DNA from: an uncultured Kiritimatiellota bacterium
GTDB taxonomy: Bacteria > Verrucomicrobiota > Kiritimatiellia > RFP12 > UBA1067
Assembly: GCA_934643865.1 (NCBI GenBank)
Contig: CAKUCX010000001.1
Location: forward strand, 55,177-119,176
DNA length: 64,000 bases
Direction: 5' to 3'
A program made the translations under genes and the position numbers. The notes beneath the pieces are model-generated. The model was not told the DNA's origin, did no database searches, and was given only the letters and a program-made list of their open reading frames with translations. Positions 51,600 to 59,867 of the stretch are shown here, piece by piece; within the stretch, counting starts at the first letter, position 1; each line of letters opens with the position of its first letter.

Positions 51600-53915
51600 T
51601 CAGCGCCGCCCGGCCTTCTCGACGGCCTCGGCGAGGCGGTCGCGCCAGGCGTAGTAGACCTGCGGATCGTCGCTGAACTGGTCGATGGCGCGGCAGACCT
51701 CCACGGGCACCTCGCACGTCTTGCCCGTGCGGCGCTCGTACTCCTGCGCGTAGGCGAGGTCTTCGAGCCCGTCGCGGAAGTTCTCCATGCGGATCGTCGC
51801 GCAGGGCGTCCCGTCCGGCCCGCAGCAGAACCAGCTGCCGTCGCCGTGGTAGCGCGTCCAGCTGCGCGGTTCCCAGTCCGTGAAGGGATTCGCCCCCGAG
51901 ATCGGGCGCCGCGCGTTCCAAATCGAGAGCTGGTAGTAGAGGAAGCCGTCGGGGCGCCACTTCACCGCCTGCGCGCCCATGAGCTGGCGCGCCTCGATGG
52001 CCGCATACTCCACGAACAGGTTCGCGTAGGGCGCGTGCGGGCCGCACGCGATGTACCACCACACCTGGTGGCCCGCCGCGCGGGACGGCGCGACCTTCGC
52101 GAAGTTCTCCGCGTACTTGACCGTCGTCGGCGTGAACCAGTCCATGTCGCCGAGCTGCGACGCGCCGGTGCCGAAGTCGTGGTCGTAGGCCGTCGTGAAG
52201 CGCGGCACCTCGGGGTAGCGCCGCTTCAGCTCGGCGAGTGCGTAGGCGATGTTCGCGAAGTACTTCGGGCTGATTTCATCGCACCCGTAGAGGTAGGCGT
52301 GGTCGAGGAGGCCGAGCGCCTTCGCCTTCGCGTAGGGCGCGTCGAACTTCGCGTGGAGGCCCTTCTTCCAGGCTTCGAGCGCCGCCGGCGCCATGTCCGC
52401 CGGGTAGGTCCAGTAGCCGAGGTTGAAGAGCCCGAGCCGCCCTTCGTCCTTCAGGCGCCGCAGCACGTCCCAGTGGATGTCCGCCGCGCCGCCGTGGTAG
52501 AGGGAGTCCATCGTGATGTAGTAGTCCGCCAGGAATTCGCCCCACGCCTTCTCGTGTTTCCGCCAGGCGTTCACCGGCGCGAGCGGATCGCGCCGCAGGC
52601 TGTTCGCGAGCGCCGTATCGGCCGCCGTCGCGAACTGGGTGTGCGGGCCCGGCGAGAAGGTGATCGCGAGCGGCAGGGGGCTCTTCTTCGGCACGGCGAA
52701 GTCCCAGACGCGCACCGTGAGCGGGAAGGACTCCTTCCACCCCTCGCCCTTCACGGTGATCGTCCCGGGGTAGACGCCGGCGCGCTGGCCGTCGGGGCAC
52801 GTCATCCGCACCCAGAACGCCTGCAGGTCGTCGCCCTTCACGTCCGTCGTGTCCGCCCAGTCGAGGATCGGGTCCGGCCACCAGCCCGTCGGCAGGGACC
52901 GCGTCGTGCGGACGTAGCCGCCCGGCAGGTTCGTCGCCACGTTGACGCCACCCTTGTAGGGCGGCGGGTTGACGGTCTTCACGTAGCCGACGAGCGAGGT
53001 CTTGAGGGCCGAGGCGGGGATCCCCTCCGCCCGCGCCTCCACCGTCACCTGCGCGAGGTCGCGCCCGTTCGGCATCACAAGCACCTGCAGCGACTCGCGC
53101 TCGCCGCGCGCGAGCTTGAGCGAAAAGCGGTCCGCCGCCGCCACGTCGAAGTCGTCGCGCGGACGCACCTTCTCCATCGACGTCGCCTTGCCGATCCAGG
53201 CATGCGCACCCGTCTGCCCCGCCGCGCGGCAGCGGTCCGCGAAGCGCGTCAGCGTCTGGCGGCGGCGCTCCTTCCGCAGGGCCTCCGCGCGGCGCAGGGC
53301 CGGGCGCACCTTCGCTTCAAGGAACGCCTCCGAGACGGCGGGCAGCGCCTCGCCGGGCTTCAACAGGTGGAAGCCCGCCAAGTGGACGTCCGCCGACGAG
53401 GGCGTGGTGAAGAAGAAGTGGACGCGGCCGATGTTCTTCGGATCCGTCTCCTTGGGCCACGTCTTCAGGTCGATGACCCAGCGGTGGTAGCCCCAGTCCG
53501 CAAGCGGCAGCGCCGGCGGGCAGAGGCCGTTCTGGATGCGGCCGTCGGGACCGGCGATGAACGCGCAGAGCACGTCGCCGCCGATCGCGTCGTTGAAGAC
53601 GTCCACGACGAAGCGGTCGTAGGGTGTCCAGTCGGCGACGGCCGGCTTCAGGTTCACGCTCGGCCACTGCGGCAGGGACCCGTTCCACGCCTGGGTGACG
53701 TGGAACCGGTAGCACCAGCGCCCGTCCGCCCATTCGCCGTCCGCGACGGAACAGGCGAAGGAGGGCTGGACGAACGTCGGCTGCGCCGCCCGTTGCGCCG
53801 CGTTGGAGAGGTCGATCGCCCGCACGCCTGCGCCAGCGGACGACAACGCCGCCCAGCAGACGCCCGACGCAAAAAGCCCGCGCAAGGCGGAAACGCAAAG
53901 AACCGCCCCGTTCAT
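51600..53915 (-). CDS. Exported DUF4091 glycoside-hydrolase-like protein
   Basis: 771 residues. Signal peptide about 1-28. N-terminal beta-sandwich (30-180), then a large region ending in a DUF4091-type TIM-barrel domain: FTTAYDHDFG, WFTPTTVKYAENF, HQVWWYIACGPHAPYANLF, FLYYQLSIWN and IRMENFRDGLEDLAYAQEYERR. DUF4091 proteins are treated as glycoside-hydrolase relatives with unclear substrate. ATG directly follows the GH16 stop (TGAATG), so the two are coupled. Confidence 0.75.
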   Translation of the reverse strand: MNGAVLCVSALRGLFASGVCWAALSSAGAGVRAIDLSNAAQRAAQPTFVQPSFACSVADGEWADGRWCYRFHVTQAWNGSLPQWPSVNLKPAVADWTPYDRFVVDVFNDAIGGDVLCAFIAGPDGRIQNGLCPPALPLADWGYHRWVIDLKTWPKETDPKNIGRVHFFFTTPSSADVHLAGFHLLKPGEALPAVSEAFLEAKVRPALRRAEALRKERRRQTLTRFADRCRAAGQTGAHAWIGKATSMEKVRPRDDFDVAAADRFSLKLARGERESLQVLVMPNGRDLAQVTVEARAEGIPASALKTSLVGYVKTVNPPPYKGGVNVATNLPGGYVRTTRSLPTGWWPDPILDWADTTDVKGDDLQAFWVRMTCPDGQRAGVYPGTITVKGEGWKESFPLTVRVWDFAVPKKSPLPLAITFSPGPHTQFATAADTALANSLRRDPLAPVNAWRKHEKAWGEFLADYYITMDSLYHGGAADIHWDVLRRLKDEGRLGLFNLGYWTYPADMAPAALEAWKKGLHAKFDAPYAKAKALGLLDHAYLYGCDEISPKYFANIAYALAELKRRYPEVPRFTTAYDHDFGTGASQLGDMDWFTPTTVKYAENFAKVAPSRAAGHQVWWYIACGPHAPYANLFVEYAAIEARQLMGAQAVKWRPDGFLYYQLSIWNARRPISGANPFTDWEPRSWTRYHGDGSWFCCGPDGTPCATIRMENFRDGLEDLAYAQEYERRTGKTCEVPVEVCRAIDQFSDDPQVYYAWRDRLAEAVEKAGRR

Positions 53916-54917
53916 TCACTCGCTCCGGCGGTAGACGCGCACGTAGTCGACCTCGAAGTCCAGCGGGTAGGGGAGGTCGTTCGGCGTCGGCTTCAGCCAG
54001 CCTGAAAACCTCGGATGGGCCCCAAGCTGATACATGCCCAGCAAAATCATCATCTCATGCTGCGGCGTCGGTCCCCTGTAGACCCAATACTTCTGGCCAT
54101 CGACATACCAGACGAGAACGCCTTCCGACCACTCAAGCGCGTAGACGTGGAAGTGTCTGGACCAGTCAAACGGCAGTTCGCCGTGGTTCCAGAAATGGCC
54201 GGATGCGTTTTCGTTGTTGGGGAAAAGCACCGTGATGTCCAGACGCCTCTCGTAGCGTCCAAGCGCCTCGAAGATGTCGATCTCCACCGTGGAGGCCGGG
54301 CCGCGCGCGCCCTTTGGGAAGAGGTCGCCGAGGCGCACGTCGTCAAGCGTGTACTCCTGCCGGAGCGGATCGGCGTGCGTCAGCCAGAAGGCCGCATGGA
54401 GGCCGTCGCCCTTCGGCATGCGGCAGCGGATCTCCCACCAGCCGTATTTCTGCGCGAATTTGTCGAGCCGCTGGATTTCGTTCGTGGTCGCCCCGATGCG
54501 GTAGTCGCTCGTCTGGATGGACGAGACCGCCGGCGCGCGCGGTTCGGGACGGAGCGGCTTGTCGCGGTCGATGCGCAGCTTCAGGATGCCGTCCTCGATC
54601 ACATAGTTCGCGTCGGGATCCTGAAAGCGCGAGGGGATCCCCTGCCGGCGGAACCAGTCCTTGCGCCCCGCCCGATAGGACTGAAACCAGTTGCGGTCCT
54701 TGAGATGCACGCCGTCAAAGTCGTCGGCGAACGTCAGCGTCCAACCGGGCTTCTCGATCGGCGAACGCGGCGCGTCGGCCTCCCGCCATTCGCCGGCAAA
54801 GGACTCGGTCGAAATGGCGGGGTCGGACGCCGTCTTCGATGCAGCCGCAACGGCCGCAAGGCCGGTCCACGCCATGGCCGCAGCTGCGGCGAACGCGCGC
54901 CTTCTTCTCGTCCTCAT
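53916..54917 (-). CDS. Exported GH16 beta-glucanase/laminarinase-like enzyme
   Basis: 333 residues. Signal peptide about 1-26 after an MRTRRRR basic start. Catalytic ExDxxE motif is EIDIFE (E212, D214, E217), with GWWEIRCRMPKGDG before and YALEWSEGVLVWYVDGQ after, the GH16 jelly roll. Cuts beta-1,3 or mixed-linkage glucans or similar galactans. ATG 54917 is fixed by AGGAG seven bases upstream; an earlier in-frame ATG overlaps the -10 box. First gene of a four-gene operon to 49240. Confidence 0.88.
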   Translation of the reverse strand: MRTRRRRAFAAAAAMAWTGLAAVAAASKTASDPAISTESFAGEWREADAPRSPIEKPGWTLTFADDFDGVHLKDRNWFQSYRAGRKDWFRRQGIPSRFQDPDANYVIEDGILKLRIDRDKPLRPEPRAPAVSSIQTSDYRIGATTNEIQRLDKFAQKYGWWEIRCRMPKGDGLHAAFWLTHADPLRQEYTLDDVRLGDLFPKGARGPASTVEIDIFEALGRYERRLDITVLFPNNENASGHFWNHGELPFDWSRHFHVYALEWSEGVLVWYVDGQKYWVYRGPTPQHEMMILLGMYQLGAHPRFSGWLKPTPNDLPYPLDFEVDYVRVYRRSE

Positions 54918-54954
54918 CTCATGTCTCCTCTCCTCGCGTGTTGTATGCGCGTCC

Positions 54955-54960
54955 ATTATA
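54955..54960 (-). promoter_or_regulatory. -10 box of the GH16 operon
   Basis: TATAAT in GTGCTATAATGG on the minus strand; leader about 31 bases. Confidence 0.5.
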
Positions 54961-55007
54961 GCACACGTCCGGCCGCAGCGGGGACGCCCCCGGACGCGCA
55001 GGCCGCC

Positions 55008-55436
55008 TCAGTGGATCTCCAGGTGGACCGAGAAGCGCTTCGGCGCGCCGGGGAGCGCCATCAGCGCCCTCTTCACCTTCGGCAGCTTCGCGCGGAGCGA
55101 GAAGACCTGCCCCGACGTGCGCACGTAGAGGAAGAGCCGTCCGTCCTGGTAGCGCCCCGGCTTCGCGGGGAAACCGGGGAAGAGGCGGGGCCAATGGTCG
55201 CAGACCGTGTCGAAGAACGGTTCGTGGACGTGCGTCAGCTCCTGCACGAGCGCCCCCAGCAACAGCCCCACGCGCGGCGTCTTGACGCGCAGCTCCGGCG
55301 CGTCGCCGTCCACGGGCAGCCCCGGAACCAGATGGTCCGCGAACCGGCGCCGCGCCGCACGGTCGCGCGCGAGGCGCTTCCGCTCCCGCGCGAGGTCCCC
55401 CACGGGCAGCGGCTCAGGGGGTGTCGCGCCGTTCAT
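55008..55436 (-). CDS. DUF721 / DciA-like protein
   Basis: 142 residues. C-terminal part (HWPRLFPGFPA, YQDGRLFLYVRTSGQVFSLR, KRFSVHLEI) resembles DUF721, the family of the helicase-loader DciA, with a KH-like fold. The N-terminal 50 residues are basic and helical. Overlaps the HAD gene by 23 bases and is the last gene of the acyl-carrier operon. The assignment is by pattern only. Confidence 0.6.
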   Translation of the reverse strand: MNGATPPEPLPVGDLARERKRLARDRAARRRFADHLVPGLPVDGDAPELRVKTPRVGLLLGALVQELTHVHEPFFDTVCDHWPRLFPGFPAKPGRYQDGRLFLYVRTSGQVFSLRAKLPKVKRALMALPGAPKRFSVHLEIH

Positions 55437-56028
55437 CCGCCCCCTCCAGTTCCGCGCGCGTGCCGTAGCCCCACGTGCAGCCGATCGTATAAAGTCCCGC
55501 CGCCTTCCCCGCCTCCACGTCGCCGCGCGTGTCGCCCACCATCACGGCATCCGCCGGGTCGATGCCGCGTTCGGCGAGAACGCGCGCGAGGAGCGCCGCC
55601 TTCGTCAGCTTCTCCCCCGCGTACATGTCGAACGCATAGCACCCGTCGAAGAGACCCTCCCACCCCATCTTGCGCATCAAGGCGCCCATCGGGGCGTAGC
55701 GCTTGTTCGTCGCGACGTAGAGGCGTCGACCCTCCGCCTTGAGCGCCGCGAGCCACGCGGGCACCCACGGGTAGGGCTTCGTTCCGGGGAAGCCGCTTGT
55801 GTCGTAGCAGGCCTTGAACTGCGCGCGGATCTGCTCCACGAGCGCCGGCGTCGCGTCGTCGAAGAGCATGTACGTCACCTGGTCGAGCGTCGGGCCCGTG
55901 CGGTAGACCGCGTCGAACTGCGGGCAGTCGCGCCCCAGCGCCCGCAGCGCCGCGCGCCAGGCGCGCTTGATGTCCGCCTCCGTATCGCAGAGCGTCCCGT
56001 CGAAATCGAAGAACCAATGCCGTCTCAT
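55414..56028 (-). CDS. HAD-family hydrolase (phosphoglycolate-phosphatase-like)
   Basis: 204 residues. Motif I DFDGTL (8-13), a helical cap, motif II ATNK (lysine-bearing), motif III K and motif IV MVGDTRGDVEAGKAAG. Substrate unknown; the family removes phosphate from small metabolites. Four bases downstream of the NeuD-like gene, so likely serves the same pathway. Confidence 0.85.
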   Translation of the reverse strand: MRRHWFFDFDGTLCDTEADIKRAWRAALRALGRDCPQFDAVYRTGPTLDQVTYMLFDDATPALVEQIRAQFKACYDTSGFPGTKPYPWVPAWLAALKAEGRRLYVATNKRYAPMGALMRKMGWEGLFDGCYAFDMYAGEKLTKAALLARVLAERGIDPADAVMVGDTRGDVEAGKAAGLYTIGCTWGYGTRAELEGADERRDTP

Positions 56029-56032
56029 CTTT

Positions 56033-56674
56033 CTATTCCACCTCCACCGGCTTCGCCGGATTCCCGAACACCGTCTCGCCCGCGCGCACGTTCACGAGCA
56101 CGACCGCGCCGATGCCCACGACCGCACCCGCGCCGACGGCGCGGCGCGGCACGATCCGCGCGCCGGGGTAGACGACCGCGCCCGCGCCAAGCGTCACGCC
56201 GCCGCCGAGCGCGCAGAGCGCGTAGACGTGCGCGAAGTCGCCCACGCGCGCGTCGTGCCCCACGACCGTGTTCTGGAAGATGCAGGCGTAGCGGCCCACC
56301 ACGGCGTCCGCCGAGACGACGGCGTTCTGCGCGACGAGCGAACCGGCGCCGATACGGACGTGGGGGCCGAGCGACGCCGAGCGGTGGACGAGCGAAATGA
56401 ACCGCGCCCCGCGCGCCGCCAGCGCGTCCACGCAGCGCCGCCGTGCGGCGACGTCCCCCAGGGCCGTGATGAACACGTCGTCCGGCGCGGGCGCGTAGTC
56501 GGCGGGCGAGCCGACGACCGGTGGGTAGCCGTCGTACCCCGCGAGCGCGTCCGCGCGCGCGTCGAGGAATCCCTTCACGTCGAAGTCCGAGCCAAAACCC
56601 ACGGCCTCGCACGCAATGCCGTAGAGTTCACGCCCGAAGCCCCCCGCGCCGACGATGACGAGATGCCGCTTCAT
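56033..56674 (-). CDS. NeuD/PglD-type acyltransferase
   Basis: 213 residues. N-terminal Rossmann-like subdomain with GAGGFGRE (9-16), then a left-handed beta-helix with hexapeptide repeats (IGAGSLVAQNAVVSADAVVG pattern) and a C-terminal ETVFGNPAKPVE. This family O- or N-acylates sialic-acid-like or bacillosamine-like sugars from acyl-CoA or acyl-carrier donors. Start overlaps the SDR stop by four bases (ATGA). Confidence 0.85.
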   Translation of the reverse strand: MKRHLVIVGAGGFGRELYGIACEAVGFGSDFDVKGFLDARADALAGYDGYPPVVGSPADYAPAPDDVFITALGDVAARRRCVDALAARGARFISLVHRSASLGPHVRIGAGSLVAQNAVVSADAVVGRYACIFQNTVVGHDARVGDFAHVYALCALGGGVTLGAGAVVYPGARIVPRRAVGAGAVVGIGAVVLVNVRAGETVFGNPAKPVEVE

Positions 56675-57411
56675 GCGAGGCTGCGCCCCCCGTCGGCAAC
56701 GAGGCACTGCCCCGTGATCCAGGACGATGCCGCCCCCAGAAGGAAACCGACCGCGTCCGCCACCTGTTCCGGCGTGCCGAACCCGAGCGGATAGCGCGCC
56801 CGCTCCGCCGCAATCCGCTCCGGCGTCATCCCCAGCGCCCGCCACGTCCCCGCCGCCAGCTCCGTCTCCACGAAGCCCGGCGCCACCGCGTTCACGCGCA
56901 CGCCGCGCGCGGCGAGTTCGGCGGCGGCGGACCGCACCAGCGCCTCCACCGCGCCCTTCGCCGCCGCGTAGGCCGCGTTCCCCGCCGCGCCCGTGCGGCA
57001 GGCGAGGGACGAGAGAAGCACGCAGGACGTGCCCGCGACATGGTTCGGCGCCTTGCCGAGCCAGCCCATGAAGCGCATCGGGAAGAGGACGTGGAGCGCA
57101 TAGAGCCGCTGCGCCGCGTCCGCCTCCACGAGCGAGAGGGGTGCCAGCCGGTTGAAGCCCGCGCCGTGGACGAACCCGCGCACCGCGCCGAAGTCCTCCT
57201 TTACCGCCCGCGCCACCGCCTCGACGGCATCCGGCCGCTCCAGGTCGACGGCCGCGAAGCGCGCATGCGGCGCGTCGCCGCAGAGGGCGCGCAGGCGGTC
57301 CACGTTCCGCGCGACGGCGAGCACCGCCTCCCCGCGCGCAATGAGCCGCCGCGCGACAACCTCGCCGATGCCGCCCGAGGCCCCGGTCACGACCGTGCAG
57401 GCCGCGCTCAC
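56671..57411 (-). CDS. Short-chain dehydrogenase (FabG-like)
   Basis: 246 residues with GTG start. NAD(P) motif TGASGGIG (9-16), VHGAGFN, catalytic serine region LLSSLA and YAAAK. FabG-type 3-oxoacyl carrier-protein reductase chemistry is inferred from the adjoining carrier protein. The start GTG overlaps the carrier stop (GTGA). Confidence 0.85.
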   Translation of the reverse strand: MSAACTVVTGASGGIGEVVARRLIARGEAVLAVARNVDRLRALCGDAPHARFAAVDLERPDAVEAVARAVKEDFGAVRGFVHGAGFNRLAPLSLVEADAAQRLYALHVLFPMRFMGWLGKAPNHVAGTSCVLLSSLACRTGAAGNAAYAAAKGAVEALVRSAAAELAARGVRVNAVAPGFVETELAAGTWRALGMTPERIAAERARYPLGFGTPEQVADAVGFLLGAASSWITGQCLVADGGRSLA

Positions 57412-57635
57412 GCCGTCACCCCGGCGAATGCGGCCAGGTCGGCGACCGTCTTCAGCCGCGCGAAGTCCCCCGCCGCGACGCGCCGCCCGTAGCGCTGCTC
57501 CAGCATGACCGCAAGCGCGAATCCCGTCAGAGACCCCCACAGCGGCACGGCGCGGAAGGCGTCCTCCGGCTTCACCTCGGGAACTTCCAGCACGTCCGCG
57601 ACGTCTTCGAGAAATGTCTGCATCGACGCATCCAT
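57408..57635 (-). CDS. Acyl carrier protein-like protein
   Basis: 75 residues. Helical carrier-protein pattern with the phosphopantetheine serine S35 in PLWGSLTGFAL. The usual DSL is GSL, as in specialised carriers that use a W-x-S-L form. Start 57635 chosen because a TAGAAT box places transcription one base upstream; an in-frame ATG at 57644 overlaps that box. First gene of the SDR-NeuD-HAD group. Distinct from a housekeeping AcpP, which is not in this window. Confidence 0.75.
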   Translation of the reverse strand: MDASMQTFLEDVADVLEVPEVKPEDAFRAVPLWGSLTGFALAVMLEQRYGRRVAAGDFARLKTVADLAAFAGVTA

Positions 57636-57642
57636 GCGCGCC

Positions 57643-57648
57643 ATTCTA
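57643..57648 (-). promoter_or_regulatory. -10 box of the carrier-protein operon, predicted leaderless
   Basis: TAGAAT in GTGTGGTAGAATGG on the minus strand; transcription predicted at 57636, one base before ATG 57635. Confidence 0.55.
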
Positions 57649-57711
57649 CCACACGCCCCCCGCCTCGGCAAGTCGTGGGCGCAAAGCGGCGCGCGGCGCG
57701 CCAAGTTATGG

Positions 57712-57717
57712 TATCAT
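57712..57717 (+). promoter_or_regulatory. -10 box of pyrC, predicted leaderless
   Basis: TATCAT in TTATGGTATCATACGG; seven bases from its last T is the A of ATG 57724. Confidence 0.6.
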
Positions 57718-57723
57718 ACGGCC

Positions 57724-58893
57724 ATGCTTGAAGACGTTCTCAAGACGTTCGGCGACACGCGCCGCTACTTCGTCGTGCCGGGCGGCCTGCGCGACGTCCA
57801 CGTCCATTTCCGCGACCCCGGCCTCCCGGAGGCCGAGACGCGCGCGACGGGCGCGGCGGCCGCGGCGGCGGGCGGCTTCACCTGCGTGACGACGATGCCG
57901 AACACGACGCCCGCCGGTGACACGTCGGCCTGGCTGCGCGAACAGATCGCGGACACCGCCCTTCCCGTGCGCATCGCCCCGGCGGCCTGCATCACGAAGG
58001 GGCGCCTCGGGCGGGAGGTCGCCGACCTGGAGGCGCTCGCCGCCGCCGGGGCCGTCGCCTTCACGGACGACGGCTCGTTCGTCGAGGACGCCCACGTGAT
58101 GGAGGCGGCCATGCGCCGCGCCGCAAAGCTCCACCGCCCCGTCATGCAGCACGCGCTCGCTCCCGCCCACGCGGCGGGCGGCGTCCTGCGCGACGCGCCC
58201 GTCGCGCGCCGTTTCCACCTTCCCACCCTGCCGCCCGCCGCCGAGATCGAGGCCGTGCGGCGCGACATCGCCCTCTGCCGCGTGACGGGCTGCGCCCTCC
58301 ACATCCAGCACATCTCCTGCGCGGGGACGGTCGCGCTCATCCGCGACGCCCAACGCGAGGGGCTTCCCGTCACCGGCGAGGCGACGCCGCACCACCTGCT
58401 CCTCTCCTGCGACGACATCCCCGGCGACGACGCGAACTGGAAGATGGCCCCGCCCCTCGGCTCCCGCGAAGACGTCGCCGCGCTCCGCGCCGCCGTCAAG
58501 GACGGCACGATCGGCATTCTCGCGACCGACCACGCGCCCCATCCCGCCGCGCGCAAGGCGGGCGGCTTCCGCGCGGGCGCGAACGGCATCGTGGGCCTGG
58601 AGACGGCCGCCGCCGTCACCTGGCAGGCGCTCGTCGTCGAAGAGGGCATGGCGCCCGCCGACTGGGCGGCGCGCTGGACGACGGGCCCCGCCGCCCTGCT
58701 CGGCGAGGCGGTCGCCGACCCCGCCGCCAACTTCACGGTCCTCGACCTCCGCGCGGGGAAGGCCGTCGATCCGGCCGCCTTCCACACCCGCTCCACCAAC
58801 CAGCCGTTCACGGGCATGCGCTTCGACGCCTGGCCCGTCTGCACGGCCTTCAACGGAAGGATCACCTGGAATGGACAGAACGTTCTTCGATAA
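57724..58893 (+). CDS. pyrC: Dihydroorotase
   Basis: 389 residues, zinc amidohydrolase. Closes carbamoyl-aspartate to dihydroorotate in pyrimidine synthesis. HVHFRDPG with H26 and H28 as metal ligands, TMPNT, metal-site histidines in MQHAL and IQHIS, and ATDHAPH with the catalytic aspartate. ATG 57724 has no Shine-Dalgarno and begins exactly at the predicted transcript start. Overlaps the PNP gene by 23 bases. Confidence 0.9.
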   Translation: MLEDVLKTFGDTRRYFVVPGGLRDVHVHFRDPGLPEAETRATGAAAAAAGGFTCVTTMPNTTPAGDTSAWLREQIADTALPVRIAPAACITKGRLGREVADLEALAAAGAVAFTDDGSFVEDAHVMEAAMRRAAKLHRPVMQHALAPAHAAGGVLRDAPVARRFHLPTLPPAAEIEAVRRDIALCRVTGCALHIQHISCAGTVALIRDAQREGLPVTGEATPHHLLLSCDDIPGDDANWKMAPPLGSREDVAALRAAVKDGTIGILATDHAPHPAARKAGGFRAGANGIVGLETAAAVTWQALVVEEGMAPADWAARWTTGPAALLGEAVADPAANFTVLDLRAGKAVDPAAFHTRSTNQPFTGMRFDAWPVCTAFNGRITWNGQNVLR

Positions 58894-59689
58894 AGCCGCC
58901 GGCGCGCTGCCCGACGCCTGCTTCACCCGCCCGCCCGACCTCGCCATCGTCCTCGGGAGCGGCTGGGGAGAGGCGCTGCGAAGCGACAAGACGCTTGTGC
59001 GCGTCGCCTATTCGGACATCCCCGGGCTGGGCGCCGCCACGGTCGCCGGCCATGCGGGCGAACTGCGCCTCTACGAGCGCGGCAAGCGGCGCGTCCTCGC
59101 CTTCTGCGGGCGACGCCACTGGTACGAAGGCGTCGGCTGGGAGGCCGTCGTCCTCCCCGTCGAGCTCGCCCGGCGCATGGGCGCGGCGAAGATTCTCCTC
59201 ACGAATGCGGCCGGCGGCATCAATCCCGCCCTGCGTCCCGGCGACTTCGTCATTCTGCGCGACCACATCAACACCGTCGGGCTCAACCCGCTCGCCGGCC
59301 CGCACACCCCCGACTGGGGCCCGCGCTTCCCGGACATGACGGCCGTCTACACGCAGCACCTGCGCGACGTCCTCCACGCGGCCGCCAACCGCCGCGCGCT
59401 GCGCGTCATGGAGGGCGTCTACGCCTTCACCGCCGGGCCCGTCTTCGAGACGCCTGCCGAGATCCACATGTACGGCCACATGGGCGCGGACGTCGTCGGC
59501 ATGAGCACCGTTCCCGAGGCCGTCTTCGCCCACGCCTGCGGCCTTCAGGTCGCCGGGCTTTCGCTCATCTCGAACCTCGCGGCCGGCATCGGCCCGGCGC
59601 CGCTCTGCCATGCGGAGGTCCTCGCCGCCTCGCAGGCGGCCAAGCCTGCGATGGTCGATCTCGTGGACGACGTCATCGCGGCGTGCTGA
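58871..59689 (+). CDS. Purine nucleoside phosphorylase (trimeric type)
   Basis: 272 residues. Phosphorolysis of (deoxy)inosine and guanosine. LGSGWG phosphate site, GHAGEL, GRRHWYEG, the TNAAGGI region, and the purine-site GPVFETPAEI with M-S-T-V-P-E-A-V are trimeric PNP landmarks. Start lies inside the end of pyrC, so translation is coupled. Convergent with the minus-strand ORF that ends at 59673 (17-base overlap). Confidence 0.9.
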   Translation: MDRTFFDKAAGALPDACFTRPPDLAIVLGSGWGEALRSDKTLVRVAYSDIPGLGAATVAGHAGELRLYERGKRRVLAFCGRRHWYEGVGWEAVVLPVELARRMGAAKILLTNAAGGINPALRPGDFVILRDHINTVGLNPLAGPHTPDWGPRFPDMTAVYTQHLRDVLHAAANRRALRVMEGVYAFTAGPVFETPAEIHMYGHMGADVVGMSTVPEAVFAHACGLQVAGLSLISNLAAGIGPAPLCHAEVLAASQAAKPAMVDLVDDVIAAC

Positions 59690-59867
59690 CGGCGACGGCG
59701 ATGCGGTTGTCCGCGCAGCCGCAGTAGAGCCGCACATGTCGTCCGCGCTCCATGACAGATACGGCGCGGTTGGGGAACGCCGCGTCGCCCCACGCCCATT
59801 CCTTCAGGCCCTTCGACCAGGCGATCAGGGCCGGCGTGCGCCGGGCCACCTTGCTGGCGGCCGTCAG
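59673..59867 (-). CDS. Possible short ORF with non-ATG start
   Basis: A 64-residue frame follows the U32-like gene, with candidate starts CTG 59867 (overlapping its TGA as CTGA) or GTG 59849. Sequence looks protein-like (WSKGLKEWAWGDAAFPNRAV; CGCADNRI) and nearly every third codon position is G or C, as in real genes here. No homologue is recalled. A frameshifted extension of the upstream protein is the main alternative. Confidence 0.35.
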   Translation of the reverse strand: MTAASKVARRTPALIAWSKGLKEWAWGDAAFPNRAVSVMERGRHVRLYCGCADNRIAVAVSTPR

